Positions 1-8,850 of a stretch of 64,000 nt of DNA are shown here, piece after piece (the stretch's first letter is position 1; each line of letters begins with the position of its first letter). Origin of the DNA: Candidatus Nitrosotalea okcheonensis (GTDB lineage: Archaea; Thermoproteota; Nitrososphaeria; Nitrososphaerales; Nitrosopumilaceae); the NCBI RefSeq assembly GCF_900177045.1, contig NZ_LT841358.1, positions 1,735,559 through 1,799,558 on the forward strand. Reading direction: 5' to 3'. The notes under the pieces were generated by a model that saw only the letters and a program-made list of their open reading frames with translations, was not told the DNA's origin and did no database searches. The translations under genes were made by a program, and so were the position numbers.

Positions 1-118
1 TAACGTCTACAACTCAAAACTCATCAGTAAATATTGTATAATTCGCATTTTTCAATTTTTTAGAATTTGAAATCTTGCTGATCAGAAGTTTTATAATTAC
101 TAAATCCTTTATATCTAC

Positions 119-1816
119 ATGAGTTTTACAGATGGCATACTTGGTGAAGGTACACAATTCTCTGTAGGCGAAGAAACGCGAAGATACAATTTACTTGCTG
201 GACAATTAATTGCTGATCTTATCAAAACCTCATTTGGACCTAGAGGGTTTGAAAAAATCTACATTGATCTTTTGGGTGAAGCTACCTTGACAAAGAATGG
301 CTCTACGATGTTGCGTAAAATCGACGTTGAACACCCTGCTGCCAAGGCAATGATAGATGCTTCAAATTCTGTTGACAATGAAGTTGGTGATGGAACAATA
401 TCGGTAGTTATTTTGGCTGGGTCTTTGCTTGAAAAGGCGGGAAAATTACTGGATCTGGGTATGTCGCCTTCTACAATTGAGGCAGGATACAGGAAAGCGA
501 CTGAATATTCACTTGATATTGTAAAATCAATTGCAAAAGTTTCTCATTATTCAAATAAAGAAGTCATGCTCAAGTTGGCTGAAACATGCTTGCGAACAAA
601 GGCAATCTCTGTATTTAGCGAAAATAAATATGTAGCAAAACTAGTAACTGACGCATTTTGTACAATTGCAGATTTTGTAAATCGTACAGTTGAAGTAGAT
701 GATATTAAAATAGAAGAAAAACCTGGCAATACTTCAGATATCCAACTGGTAAGAGGGGTGGTTATTGACAAAACAATAGATTATTCTGGAATGCCAAGGA
801 TGATTGAAAACTCAAACATTCTTCTAATCAATGTAGAGCTTGATGATGAAAGAACAAAGACTGATGCAGAGATTGTAATTAGCTCTCCGCAAGAAATGCA
901 AGCATACATTTTGAAAGAAAGTGATGACATAAAGAGAAAAGTCCAAAAAATAATTGATTCAGGTGCAAATCTTGTGGTTTCCCAAAAGGGAATTAGTCGA
1001 TCGGCCCAAAATTACCTGTCTAGGGCAGGCATAATATCGCTTCGTAGGGTAAAAGAAAATGACCTCCATTGGTTGGAAAAAGCATCAGGTGCTTTGACAG
1101 TGACTGATCTTGACAATATATCTGAAAAACATCTGGGATTTGCAGGTAAAGTTTATGAGAAATTTGTAGGTGATGATAAGATGGTATTTGTAGAAGGATG
1201 TAAAAATCCAAAATCAGTCACTATACTATTACGAGCAAATTCCAAGAGAATGCTTGATGAATACCACCGTACGGTACTTGATGCTATAATAGTTCTCAAA
1301 GATTTCTTTATCAATCCGTCTATAGTAGTTGGTGGAGGTTCTACTGAAATGATTATTGCAAATGAGCTTAGAAAAAGATCACTTTCAATAGAAGGGAAAG
1401 AACAGATTGTGATTCAAAATTTTGCTGAAGCCTTTGAAGAAATTCCACTAACAATTGCTAGAAACTCAGGAATGAATATGGTTGATACAATTGTTCAGTT
1501 AAGAAATAAAAACTCTGAACATAACAATGGGCGTATTCATTCATGGTATGGAGTGGATGCAATTGAAAGAAAAGTTCGAGAGATGTATTCGCAGGATGTT
1601 ATCGAACCACTTGCAGTCAAGGAACAGGTAATAAAAACAGCTTCTGAAGTAGCATCATTATTGATACATGTGGATGAAGTTATCATGAAACAACCTATAA
1701 TGTATACTCATACTCATGGTGATGGAAAAACACATTCACATGCACGAGGTAACCAACCTCACGATCATTTTGACAAACTTGGTAAGATGCAACGACCATC
1801 TCACCATTATTATTGA
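119..1816 (+). CDS. Divergent thermosome/Cpn60 (group II chaperonin) subunit
   Basis: A 565-residue protein colinear with thermosome subunits: equatorial motif TSFGPRGFEK (residues 37-46), a GDGT loop (90-93), an apical region, VVGGGSTEM in the distal equatorial half and an IEPLAVKEQ segment near the end. Group II chaperonins fold proteins in the cytosol in ATP-driven double rings. It departs from the family in three visible ways: the usual NDGAT is K-N-G-S-T (Asn60 replaces the Asp equivalent to GroEL Asp52), GDGTT is GDGTI, and the tail (about residues 530-565) is histidine-rich (THTHGDGKTHSHA, then HHYY) instead of GGM-type. A TATA-like TTTTATAA lies about 25 bases before the ATG, which fits a leaderless transcript. 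It probably works as a paralogue beside canonical thermosome subunits, which are not in this window. Confidence 0.9.
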   Translation: MSFTDGILGEGTQFSVGEETRRYNLLAGQLIADLIKTSFGPRGFEKIYIDLLGEATLTKNGSTMLRKIDVEHPAAKAMIDASNSVDNEVGDGTISVVILAGSLLEKAGKLLDLGMSPSTIEAGYRKATEYSLDIVKSIAKVSHYSNKEVMLKLAETCLRTKAISVFSENKYVAKLVTDAFCTIADFVNRTVEVDDIKIEEKPGNTSDIQLVRGVVIDKTIDYSGMPRMIENSNILLINVELDDERTKTDAEIVISSPQEMQAYILKESDDIKRKVQKIIDSGANLVVSQKGISRSAQNYLSRAGIISLRRVKENDLHWLEKASGALTVTDLDNISEKHLGFAGKVYEKFVGDDKMVFVEGCKNPKSVTILLRANSKRMLDEYHRTVLDAIIVLKDFFINPSIVVGGGSTEMIIANELRKRSLSIEGKEQIVIQNFAEAFEEIPLTIARNSGMNMVDTIVQLRNKNSEHNNGRIHSWYGVDAIERKVREMYSQDVIEPLAVKEQVIKTASEVASLLIHVDEVIMKQPIMYTHTHGDGKTHSHARGNQPHDHFDKLGKMQRPSHHYY

Positions 1817-1852
1817 ATTATGAAATCGTGATTAGAAAATCTTTCATATTTT

Positions 1853-2794
1853 TCATCTATTTATTCTGGCAAGTAGTGCTGAATAGATGAATGGTAAAAT
1901 GGTTGTTATTTCTGCATGTATCGTAGTTTGTTTTGCATTTTGAGTTACCTTGCCCCATGAAATAGCCTCTCTTACAAGTGCTCCACTCAAACTTCCGTCA
2001 AATTCTTGTGCCGTAGTGATGTAGACAGCATAATCCAAACCATTTCTATATTGATTCCACCAAAGAGTATGATGTTTTGATATTCCGCCACCTAACATAA
2101 AAGCACCAGATTTCTTTGCCTCAAAAATGAGCGAAGACAAGAGATCGCTATCTCCTACCACATTTAGTTTGAAATCCTTGTGTTTTTGAGTAAAAAGCCA
2201 GATCTGACTGCCTACTCCTCCATCCATTATTCCTGGTACTATTACTGGTATGTTGTTCTTATATGCCCAATACAAAAATGAGCCATCTCCCAGATTTTCA
2301 CCTATCATTCTAGTAATGTCTGCAGTGAACATTTCTTTTTTACCTGATTTGTAAGCTTCTTCCAAGAATTCTTGCATCTTTTCTTCAATTATGGGCCCAT
2401 AGCTTTCTAGGGGAACAAGCACATTTCCTAATCTGTGAACATTTTGTTCTAAAAGTTCTGAATCATCAAGAGTAAATGATCCTTCTAAATAATTTGAAAA
2501 ATATCTTGCTATGTCATGATCAAGTGCTCCACATGTAGTAATAACAACATCAAACATCTTGTTCTTGAGCATATCTGCAATTATTCCTCGAAGACCAGTG
2601 GATGTAATTGCTGCAACAAACGAGAGAAATTTTAGACATTGTTTATCGTTAATCATTGCTGAGAGAATTTCCAGTCCATCAGCAAGGCTTCTTGATTCAA
2701 ACCCGCCAGATGTTGACATCTGATTGAATATGTTTTGAAGATCATCCCCATTTTTTATTATGATGTCTCTTACTGGTCTATCATTGCCTTTCAT
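1853..2794 (-). CDS. dys: Deoxyhypusine synthase
   Basis: A full-length 313-residue deoxyhypusine synthase. The family transfers the aminobutyl group of spermidine, NAD-dependently, to a lysine of translation factor aIF5A. The active-site motif GGGISKHH is present with Lys240, followed by WWNQYRNGLDYAVYITTA and the EFDGSLSGA loop that closes the active site. TCGALDHDIAR near residues 87-97 is also typical. It diverges from the arginine decarboxylase gene 90 bases away, and a second, shorter family member follows at 3483-4558, so the locus concerns polyamines and hypusine. Confidence 0.95.
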   Translation of the reverse strand: MKGNDRPVRDIIIKNGDDLQNIFNQMSTSGGFESRSLADGLEILSAMINDKQCLKFLSFVAAITSTGLRGIIADMLKNKMFDVVITTCGALDHDIARYFSNYLEGSFTLDDSELLEQNVHRLGNVLVPLESYGPIIEEKMQEFLEEAYKSGKKEMFTADITRMIGENLGDGSFLYWAYKNNIPVIVPGIMDGGVGSQIWLFTQKHKDFKLNVVGDSDLLSSLIFEAKKSGAFMLGGGISKHHTLWWNQYRNGLDYAVYITTAQEFDGSLSGALVREAISWGKVTQNAKQTTIHAEITTILPFIYSALLARINR

Positions 2795-2883
2795 CCTCTT
2801 CTAATTTACCTCGTAGTATAAATTTCTTGAAATTTTATTTGTTGAGATTAGAGAGATTTTAAATATTTGTAGTTTAATTGAAG

Positions 2884-3438
2884 ATGATGCTAGATCTAGT
2901 TCCAAAAAAAATATTCCTTACTAGGGGTAAAGGAGTACATCAAGACCAACTCACAAGCTTTGAATTTGCATTACGTGATGCAGGTATTCCAAACACGAAT
3001 TTGGTATTGATTTCGAGCATATTTCCTCCTGGAGCGCGAGTAATTTCACGTACCGAAGGTTTGAAATTGATTCGCCCTGGTAGCGTTCAATTCGTAATCT
3101 ACGCACGACAACAATCTAATGAGCCTCATAGGTTGATGGCAGCTTCAGTAGGATTAGCAGAACCCGCAGACAAGAAAAAATGGGGATATCTATCTGAGTA
3201 TCAATCATTTGGAGAAACAGAAAAAGAGGCTGGTGATTATGCAGAAGATATAGCAGCTCAGATGTTAGCCTCTTCATTAGGAATACCATTTGATGCAGAT
3301 AAGAATTGGGATCAGAAAAGACAACAGTGGAAAGTATCTGGACAGATATACAAAACTAGGAATATCACTCAGAGTGCAGTTGGAAATTCTAAAGGAAGAT
3401 GGACTACAGTGTTTGCTGCAGCAGTATTGATCCTCTAA
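2884..3438 (+). CDS. pdaD: Pyruvoyl-dependent arginine decarboxylase
   Basis: About 184 residues matching the PvlArgDC family, which makes agmatine from arginine as the first step to putrescine and spermidine. The proenzyme cleaves itself between two serines to create the pyruvoyl group; the expected site is visible as LISSIFPPG (Ser44-Ser45 from this start). VPKKIFLTRGKGVH at the N terminus and the GYLSEYQSFG segment are also characteristic. Two adjacent ATG codons (2884, 2887) are the likely starts; an in-frame TTG at 2878 would add two residues. It sits between two deoxyhypusine-synthase-type genes, consistent with supplying spermidine to the hypusine pathway. Confidence 0.93.
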   Translation: MMLDLVPKKIFLTRGKGVHQDQLTSFEFALRDAGIPNTNLVLISSIFPPGARVISRTEGLKLIRPGSVQFVIYARQQSNEPHRLMAASVGLAEPADKKKWGYLSEYQSFGETEKEAGDYAEDIAAQMLASSLGIPFDADKNWDQKRQQWKVSGQIYKTRNITQSAVGNSKGRWTTVFAAAVLIL

Positions 3439-3482
3439 AATAATTATTTTTCAAACTGCAAAAAGAGACAAGTCTCTGCTCT

Positions 3483-4558
3483 TTATGGATGGTTTAATTT
3501 CTTTTTGTTAAAATAAGTTTCAGATAATTCCTTGTAATATTGTTCTAATTTTTTGTATAATCGTTTTGGCTTTCGTGGGCTTTCCATGCCTAGTGCGTAT
3601 AAACATAAAACTGGAAATGCTACTGTGGCATCTGCATACACTACGATGACGTCTTCATGAGAATCTTTTACCTTACCCCAGCTTTTTCCTTCCTGTAATG
3701 TAGCTCCAGACAGCCTCCTGTGTCGGGTCTGGCATCAGTAATCTGAATGATGTAATTTTGTCCGCCATGACCCAATCCCAATATTTGGTCTAATAGTGGA
3801 CCGGTCTGTTGTGCCGTATTTTTTGGAACGCCTCCGCCAATTTCCACAATTCCTGCCTTTTTTGAATTATACAAAATTGCTGCCTGTTCAATTATTTCCC
3901 TCACAAAATCTAATGAAAATGGTTTGTTAGCAAGCCTAAGAGGAGCTAAATCAAGGGCAAGTGAAGAATCCTTCAATGTCGAAATGTAGAGGGGTACATC
4001 ATAATCATATGCAGAAACAACAAAACTTTTTTCTGGTTTTTTTGAATACTCTTTTGAGTATTTGCCCATCCAATTTGCAAATTCTGCTGTAGTAAATGGT
4101 TTTTCAATTAAATTCTTTTCAAACATTTTATGTATGATTTTATCTTGTTCCTTGAGTGTTTCTTCACCTTTGATGTAGACATCTCTAATTCTGACAATAT
4201 CTTTTTGATATAGAATCATATCATCCACTTCAAAATGTCCTTGTTTTACAGGTAAATTCCATGCAAAATGATCTTCATGATATAAATTGGAACCTGTAGA
4301 AATTATCCAATCAACAAATCCTTTCTCAATAAGAGATTTAAACAAACCTCCAAATCCAACTGGAGTCATTGCACCTGCAATAGTGAGGCATATTGTTGCA
4401 TCATCTTCAATCATTTTTCTAAACAATTTTGCAGCTTCACCAAGCTGTCTTGCATTGTAACCTGAATTTGCATAAATTTCTACGAGATCATCGATTTTCA
4501 TATCAGGATTTACTTCTATGTGAGGAATATTCTTTCCATGAAAATGGTGATAATCCAT
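3483..4558 (-). CDS. Deoxyhypusine synthase-like protein, frameshifted near its 3' end
   Basis: The uninterrupted frame runs 4558 to 3668 and encodes 296 residues of the deoxyhypusine-synthase-like family, with GGGVPKN (Lys246 at the active-site position) and ITDARPDTGG. After that the frame reads CLELHYRKEKAGVR and stops. Shifting by one base at about 3712-3717 restores the expected family sequence LSGATLQEGKSWGKV and continues to a stop at 3483-3485. The intact gene would therefore span 3483-4558 and about 358 residues. Members with this PKN-type motif are often homospermidine/carboxy-polyamine enzymes or of unknown specificity rather than true hypusine enzymes. Whether the shift is a mutation, an assembly error or a programmed event cannot be told here. 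Confidence 0.8.
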
Positions 4559-4694
4559 CAGACCGTGTAATTACGATTCTACTAGATAATATTTTCTAAT
4601 GACATCAATATTTTATTCCAATTTTATTGAACAGAAAATATTTCATATATCCATGTTCTTGAAACAGAATTTTGCTATGAAAAAAAATAATTTT

Positions 4695-4760
4695 GCAGTT
4701 TACGTATAACTTTGTAAGAGTAATTTTGTAGTTTACGTTTTTTCAAGACATCTTTTTATA
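4695..4760 (+). promoter_or_regulatory. Promoter with two spaced AGTTTACGT boxes (copy 1)
   Basis: GCAGTTTACGT at 4695-4705 and GTAGTTTACGT at 4728-4738 start exactly 33 bases apart (about three helical turns). A TATA element TTTTTATA follows at 4753-4760, 25 bases after the start of the second box and about 30 before the ATG at 4789. The same arrangement, with identical spacings, precedes the nickel permease gene at 5794. Confidence 0.7.
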
Positions 4761-4788
4761 CAAAGATTTGATCCAATTGGTGCTTACA

Positions 4789-5526
4789 ATGAAAACAAGT
4801 TCAAAAAATGCTTCACTGTTATGGGCTGGAACAATAGCCGTTTTGTTACTTGTAGTAATATCTGGCAATTCTGTCTCAACATTCTCAGTTTATGCCGATT
4901 CAGGTTATGTTGGTTCTAATACACAAACTGCCAAATCATGTTCTGGAAAACCATCACAAAATACTGACTGGTCTAATTGTGATTTACATGGTGTTGATCT
5001 TTCATTTCTTAACCTATCTGGAATAAATCTTTCAGGAGCAAATCTTCAGGGTGCGAATTTGTATGGCACTAATCTTTCAGGAGCAAATCTTGTAGGTGCA
5101 CAATTGGCTGGCGCTAGCGTCAACTCTGTAGTTTTGTCTGGTGCAAAATTGGACGGAATTACCGCACAAAATATGGACTTTTATCATGCCACTCTCGTCG
5201 GAGCAGATTTTCAAGGTGCAAATCTACAGGGTTCTGCATTTGGCTCTGTTAATTTTCAAAATGCTAATTTCACAGGTGCAAATCTCTCAGGTATTAGGGC
5301 AATAACATCAAGTTTTACAAATGTTAATCTTTCAAAAGCGGACTTGTCAAATGCAAACTTGCGCGCCTCTGATCTTACAGGTGCAAACCTATCTGACACA
5401 AATCTTCAATACGCGGATATTTCATACGCCATTTTAGCTGGTGCGGATCTTACTGGAGCTAATGTAAGTGGACTTGCTACTGCAGGCACTGATCGTTCTT
5501 GTCATGGAAGTCCAATCTGTCACTAG
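4789..5526 (+). CDS. Secreted pentapeptide-repeat protein
   Basis: About 245 residues: a charged N-terminal segment, a hydrophobic signal peptide (WAGTIAVLLLVVISG) ending near VYADSG, then repeated A(N/D)LxG/S units such as LSGANLQGANLYGTNLSGANL spread over roughly residues 55-230. Pentapeptide repeats fold into a right-handed quadrilateral beta-helix. The tail CHGSPICH, together with CSGKPSQN and SNC after the signal, supplies cysteines that could form disulfides or bind metal. The ATG at 4789 fits the TATA box at 4753-4760; an in-frame TTG lies at 4768. Its promoter is duplicated before the nickel/cobalt permease, so a metal-linked role is an inference. No specific function is recognised. 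Confidence 0.88.
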   Translation: MKTSSKNASLLWAGTIAVLLLVVISGNSVSTFSVYADSGYVGSNTQTAKSCSGKPSQNTDWSNCDLHGVDLSFLNLSGINLSGANLQGANLYGTNLSGANLVGAQLAGASVNSVVLSGAKLDGITAQNMDFYHATLVGADFQGANLQGSAFGSVNFQNANFTGANLSGIRAITSSFTNVNLSKADLSNANLRASDLTGANLSDTNLQYADISYAILAGADLTGANVSGLATAGTDRSCHGSPICH

Positions 5527-5638
5527 TAGTTTTAATTAGTTGAAATTATTATATAAAGTAAATTCTATATCTACATAGTATGTTTAAAAATTTGAACAGT
5601 CAATAGGAAATTGATTTGATTTGTATGAAAACGATTCT

Positions 5639-5704
5639 GCAGTTTACGTATTGTTGTATGTGTAAAATTTTGTAGTTTACGTTTTTTTAGGACATATTTT
5701 TATA
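5639..5704 (+). promoter_or_regulatory. Promoter with two spaced AGTTTACGT boxes (copy 2)
   Basis: GCAGTTTACGT at 5639-5649 and GTAGTTTACGT at 5672-5682 are 33 bases apart, followed by TATA element TTTTTATA at 5697-5704, again 25 bases after the second box. The sequence from the second box through ATACAAAGATTT is nearly identical to copy 1, which implies a duplicated or selectively kept operator-promoter. Confidence 0.7.
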
Positions 5705-5793
5705 CAAAGATTTCACAGCTTGTTTGTGCAAATAGTATTACTCCTACCAAATTTTGTAATACTATCATGTACATTTTTTGGAGGTTTCTCATA

Positions 5794-6594
5794 ATGGATG
5801 TGTGGCCTTTTGTATTTTTATCAATTCCAACTATGGTTATTTTGGGATTACGCCATGGGGTAGATATTGATCATATAACAGCTATCGATAATCTTGTTCG
5901 ATTACATAATGCTATGAAGAAGTCACGATGGATAGGAGCTTCATTCAGTTCCGGTCATATGACATCCGTGTTAGTAGAAATGATCTTTATCATATACCTA
6001 GTTGGCGGGTTCATTAATCTTAACAATTTAGCATTTTGGGGAGGAATAATTGGAGCAATTGCTCTTGGAACAATAGCGGTAGTAAATATTTACTCTATGA
6101 AGAGATGGGGTAAAAGCAGCTCTGCGATACTTGCAAGTAGAATCTTGTCTAAAACTGGTATGCTGGGTACTTCCGGTTCGGCATTTGTTACAGGTCTTGT
6201 ATTTGGATTAGGTTTTGATACTGCAACACAGATATCAGCGATCAGCTTATCAGCTGTAGCTTCTGCAACAATGGGAGTTCAAGTGGCACTATTCCTTGCG
6301 GGATTTTTTGCATTAGGGATGATTCCAATTGATACTCTTGATAGTGTATTGCTAAGATCTGCACTTTCTAAGATATTCCATACCAAAGGATTTCGATACA
6401 TGTCATATGCTCTTAGTGGGGTTGCACTACTTGTAGCCACGGGTGAATCCTATGGAATACTGATGCATGTAGATGTTCTGCCTGTGTGGGTAGGTGCTAC
6501 ATTGGCCGCAGGAATCATTTTGACATCATTTGCATATGGATTTGCTACGCGAAAGGGTGGAGTAAACATATCTCAATCTCCTAAACCTTTGTAG
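5794..6594 (+). CDS. NiCoT-family nickel/cobalt permease
   Basis: About 266 residues with seven to eight hydrophobic segments. The NiCoT signature in the second segment is clear: LRHGVDIDHITAIDN with the metal-binding H-x4-D-H at residues 21-27, and the later family motif LGFDTATQI. The family imports Ni(II) and/or Co(II) with high affinity. I prefer ATG 5794 because GGAGGT lies 8 bases upstream (5780-5785); an ATG at 5767 is in frame but precedes that site. It shares its promoter architecture with the pentapeptide-repeat gene upstream. Nickel could feed the LarC/LarE pathway at 54-56 kb and cobalt could feed cobamide synthesis. The 3' end overlaps the decayed EamA gene by 14 bases. Confidence 0.92.
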   Translation: MDVWPFVFLSIPTMVILGLRHGVDIDHITAIDNLVRLHNAMKKSRWIGASFSSGHMTSVLVEMIFIIYLVGGFINLNNLAFWGGIIGAIALGTIAVVNIYSMKRWGKSSSAILASRILSKTGMLGTSGSAFVTGLVFGLGFDTATQISAISLSAVASATMGVQVALFLAGFFALGMIPIDTLDSVLLRSALSKIFHTKGFRYMSYALSGVALLVATGESYGILMHVDVLPVWVGATLAAGIILTSFAYGFATRKGGVNISQSPKPL

Positions 6595-7432
6595 ATTCCT
6601 GTCCTTCTCTTGCAATAAGATGAATACCAAACAGTATAATTGCAATGGCAATTAACTGATATGTACCAATAGGCTCATGCAAGAATATTGTTGCAAAGAC
6701 AAGACCGAATATTGATGATGTAGAAAAAATTAGTATTGTTCTTACTGTTCCTATTCGCTTAAGGCTGTGCAAAAAGAAATAAAGTGAAAATCCAAAACCT
6801 AGAATTCCGAGAAAAAGAATATTTGGGATTTCTGAAGGTGTTATGTTGGTGGGTATCTTTGATAACAGTACAGTAACAAAGAGTATGCCGCCCTGATTAT
6901 GGATCTTAGTCGAACTAATCTTGAGATGTCTACTCTGTGAGAGACAATTCTGCTTAGATTATTATCTAATGCGTAACATATGGCAGCTGAAAGAATAAGT
7001 AAATTCCCTTCCTTTTTTAAATCAGAAAGAAAATTTGAAAATTCAAGATTCGTTGTAATTACTATGACATCAATTAACACTAATATTATTACAAGATAAC
7101 CTAAAGGCTCGAGTTTCTCTTTAAAGAGTAGGATTGCAAATAAAACTATGAACACAGTCTCACCGTTTAACAAAATGGATGCATCAGAAGCAGTAGTTTT
7201 TGTTAGGTCCATAAGTAATAGAGTTGGAGCCAAAACCGGATATAACTAAGATAAAATACCAATCTTTCTTCTTTATTGGTTTTAACACGGATTTTCTTGT
7301 CAGTGATACAGAAGCTAAAAAAGCTAAAAGATAAACTAATGATGCTAACAATAATGGATTTATGTTTGAAAGAATTAGTTTTGAAAGTGTAGAGATGGAG
7401 CCAACCAAAAGAACAGATAATATTGCAGCCAA
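6581..7432 (-). pseudogene. EamA/DMT-family transporter, broken by at least two frameshifts
   Basis: Three successive frames together spell a ten-helix drug/metabolite-type transporter. The N-terminal part (7432 to about 7235) reads LSVLLVGSISTLSKLILSN. The middle (about 7233 to 6895) reads APTLLLMDLTKTTASDASILLNGETVF and LSAAICYALDNNLSRIVSHRVD. The last part (about 6895 to 6581) reads LFLGILGFGFSLYFFLHSLKRIGTVRTIL and ends GIHLIAREGQESTKV. Breaks lie near 7231-7236 (a run of four A) and near 6886-6897. No single frame can make the protein, so it is a recent pseudogene unless the assembly has errors. The original substrate is unknown. Confidence 0.82.
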
Positions 7433-7571
7433 GTATCATATTTTTGCAGACTTGAGATCTAGCTGATTCAATAAATTATTGTTATATTGCTTGAAGTTAA
7501 ATCTCGTTCTACGTTTTGACTAGTGTAAATAAGAAAATGAAATAAATCATCTAATTGTAATAATTAAAAAG

Positions 7572-7730
7572 TTACTTGTGTCTTTTTTCTGTTATTTTTA
7601 AACCTGTACTATTATCTTCGATTTCATCAAGCCTAGCTTCAATTTTTGGTTGATATTTCTTCATTGCAACCCATGTAAGAAGACTACAAAAGGTTATGAT
7701 TGCTCCAATTGTTAGCGCTTCTGCTATCAT
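7572..7730 (-). CDS. Small single-pass membrane protein (52 residues)
   Basis: A short frame reading MIAEALTIGAIITFCSLL at the N terminus (one transmembrane helix), then a charged cytoplasmic-type tail KKYQPKIEARLDEIED. The amphipathic order is typical of small thaumarchaeal membrane proteins. No family is recognised. It stands alone, between the decayed transporter and the zinc-ribbon mini-gene. Confidence 0.55.
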   Translation of the reverse strand: MIAEALTIGAIITFCSLLTWVAMKKYQPKIEARLDEIEDNSTGLKITEKRHK

Positions 7731-7992
7731 GTTCAAATGCGTTATCTGATCATTATGATATAAAATAACATCATAATATAAGATTCAAATTTTAGTCGTG
7801 ATTATGGAAAAATTATATGAAATTTTCTATATGAAAAGATAATTTCCATAGTTTTATTGATACATGTGATTTTTATATGCTTGTTCAAGTTTGACCAAAA
7901 TTAGTAAGTTACACATACTAAGTTACGCATACTAATCCAATATAATAATAGCTGGAAGCATAGTAAAGATTAGAGATTTACTATGTCTAGTC

Positions 7993-8115
7993 CTAATCGA
8001 ATTTTACTTCTTCTTGTTGTGTAGTAGCGTTACAGTGTGCACACTTTTCTGACGGGGTCTTGAAATATACCATGTGGCAATTTTTACAGGCTCTCAGATC
8101 ACTCAATCTTATCAT
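7993..8115 (-). CDS. Zinc-ribbon mini-protein (40 residues)
   Basis: This tiny frame encodes one zinc ribbon: CKNCHMVYF, a 12-residue spacer, then CAHC, and an acidic tail QQEEV. The RACKNCH opening resembles the zinc ribbon at the start of Spt4-type elongation factors, but the NGN-binding part is absent, so it is not a full Spt4. Two CxxC pairs in such a short frame are unlikely by chance. Partner and function are unknown. Confidence 0.6.
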   Translation of the reverse strand: MIRLSDLRACKNCHMVYFKTPSEKCAHCNATTQQEEVKFD

Positions 8116-8249
8116 ATTAGTCTTATCAGTATCTCTAGTAGAAAAATCTTATTTTGATTTTAGCTACAAATTGTGATAACTATTCAGCATTTCTGAAATG
8201 CATCTAATCTAATGTTTGATTTATCTGCAACATATGAAAAAACTAGTGT

Positions 8250-8702
8250 ATGAAGAGTCATTATAGGGAATATCTGAAGCTAAACAAAAACATTTTTCTT
8301 GCATTTCTTGCATCTGTTATAATTTCTGCTATATTTGCACAAATATTCTCACTTCAAGCAAAATATGTCAATAGTTCATTAACTCTTGTAATTGATTTGT
8401 CAGTTTACTATGCAGCTTTTTCAGGCTTTTTTTATATTGACAATAATAAAAAATATCTCTTAGAATCAGGTAAGTTAGACAAATCTAGGCTGAAAACAGA
8501 CCTATTCAAAATTATTACTTCATTGGGATTGAGTGAAATAATCTATGTTGTATGTAGATGGATATTACAATATTATCTTTTAACTAGTAATTATGAAGCA
8601 TATGCCTCATCTGTTTTGGCGCAATCAATTTCATTCATAGTTTATTTAATCTGTGTGAATCTTATTGCTAGGTCCGTAAAGTTGTATAAAGATAAAGGGT
8701 AA
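8250..8702 (+). CDS. Four-helix membrane protein of unknown function
   Basis: 150 residues with hydrophobic segments at about 14-34, 43-64, 87-110 and 120-142, joined by a charged loop (NNKKYLLESGKLDKSRLKTD). The basic N terminus (MKSHYREYLKLNKN) suggests that end is inside. No catalytic or binding motif was recognised. It is a stand-alone gene before TBP. Confidence 0.75.
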   Translation: MKSHYREYLKLNKNIFLAFLASVIISAIFAQIFSLQAKYVNSSLTLVIDLSVYYAAFSGFFYIDNNKKYLLESGKLDKSRLKTDLFKIITSLGLSEIIYVVCRWILQYYLLTSNYEAYASSVLAQSISFIVYLICVNLIARSVKLYKDKG

Positions 8703-8850
8703 CTACATTATCATTATTAATTCGTAATCTACAAAATATTTGTTATAAAGAATAAAGCAAAAATAACAAAATTTTTCCTAGTTATTGTGATATTAGTAGA
8801 TTACATATTATATATCTGGATATATATGATAGAATATCACACTCACGTAG

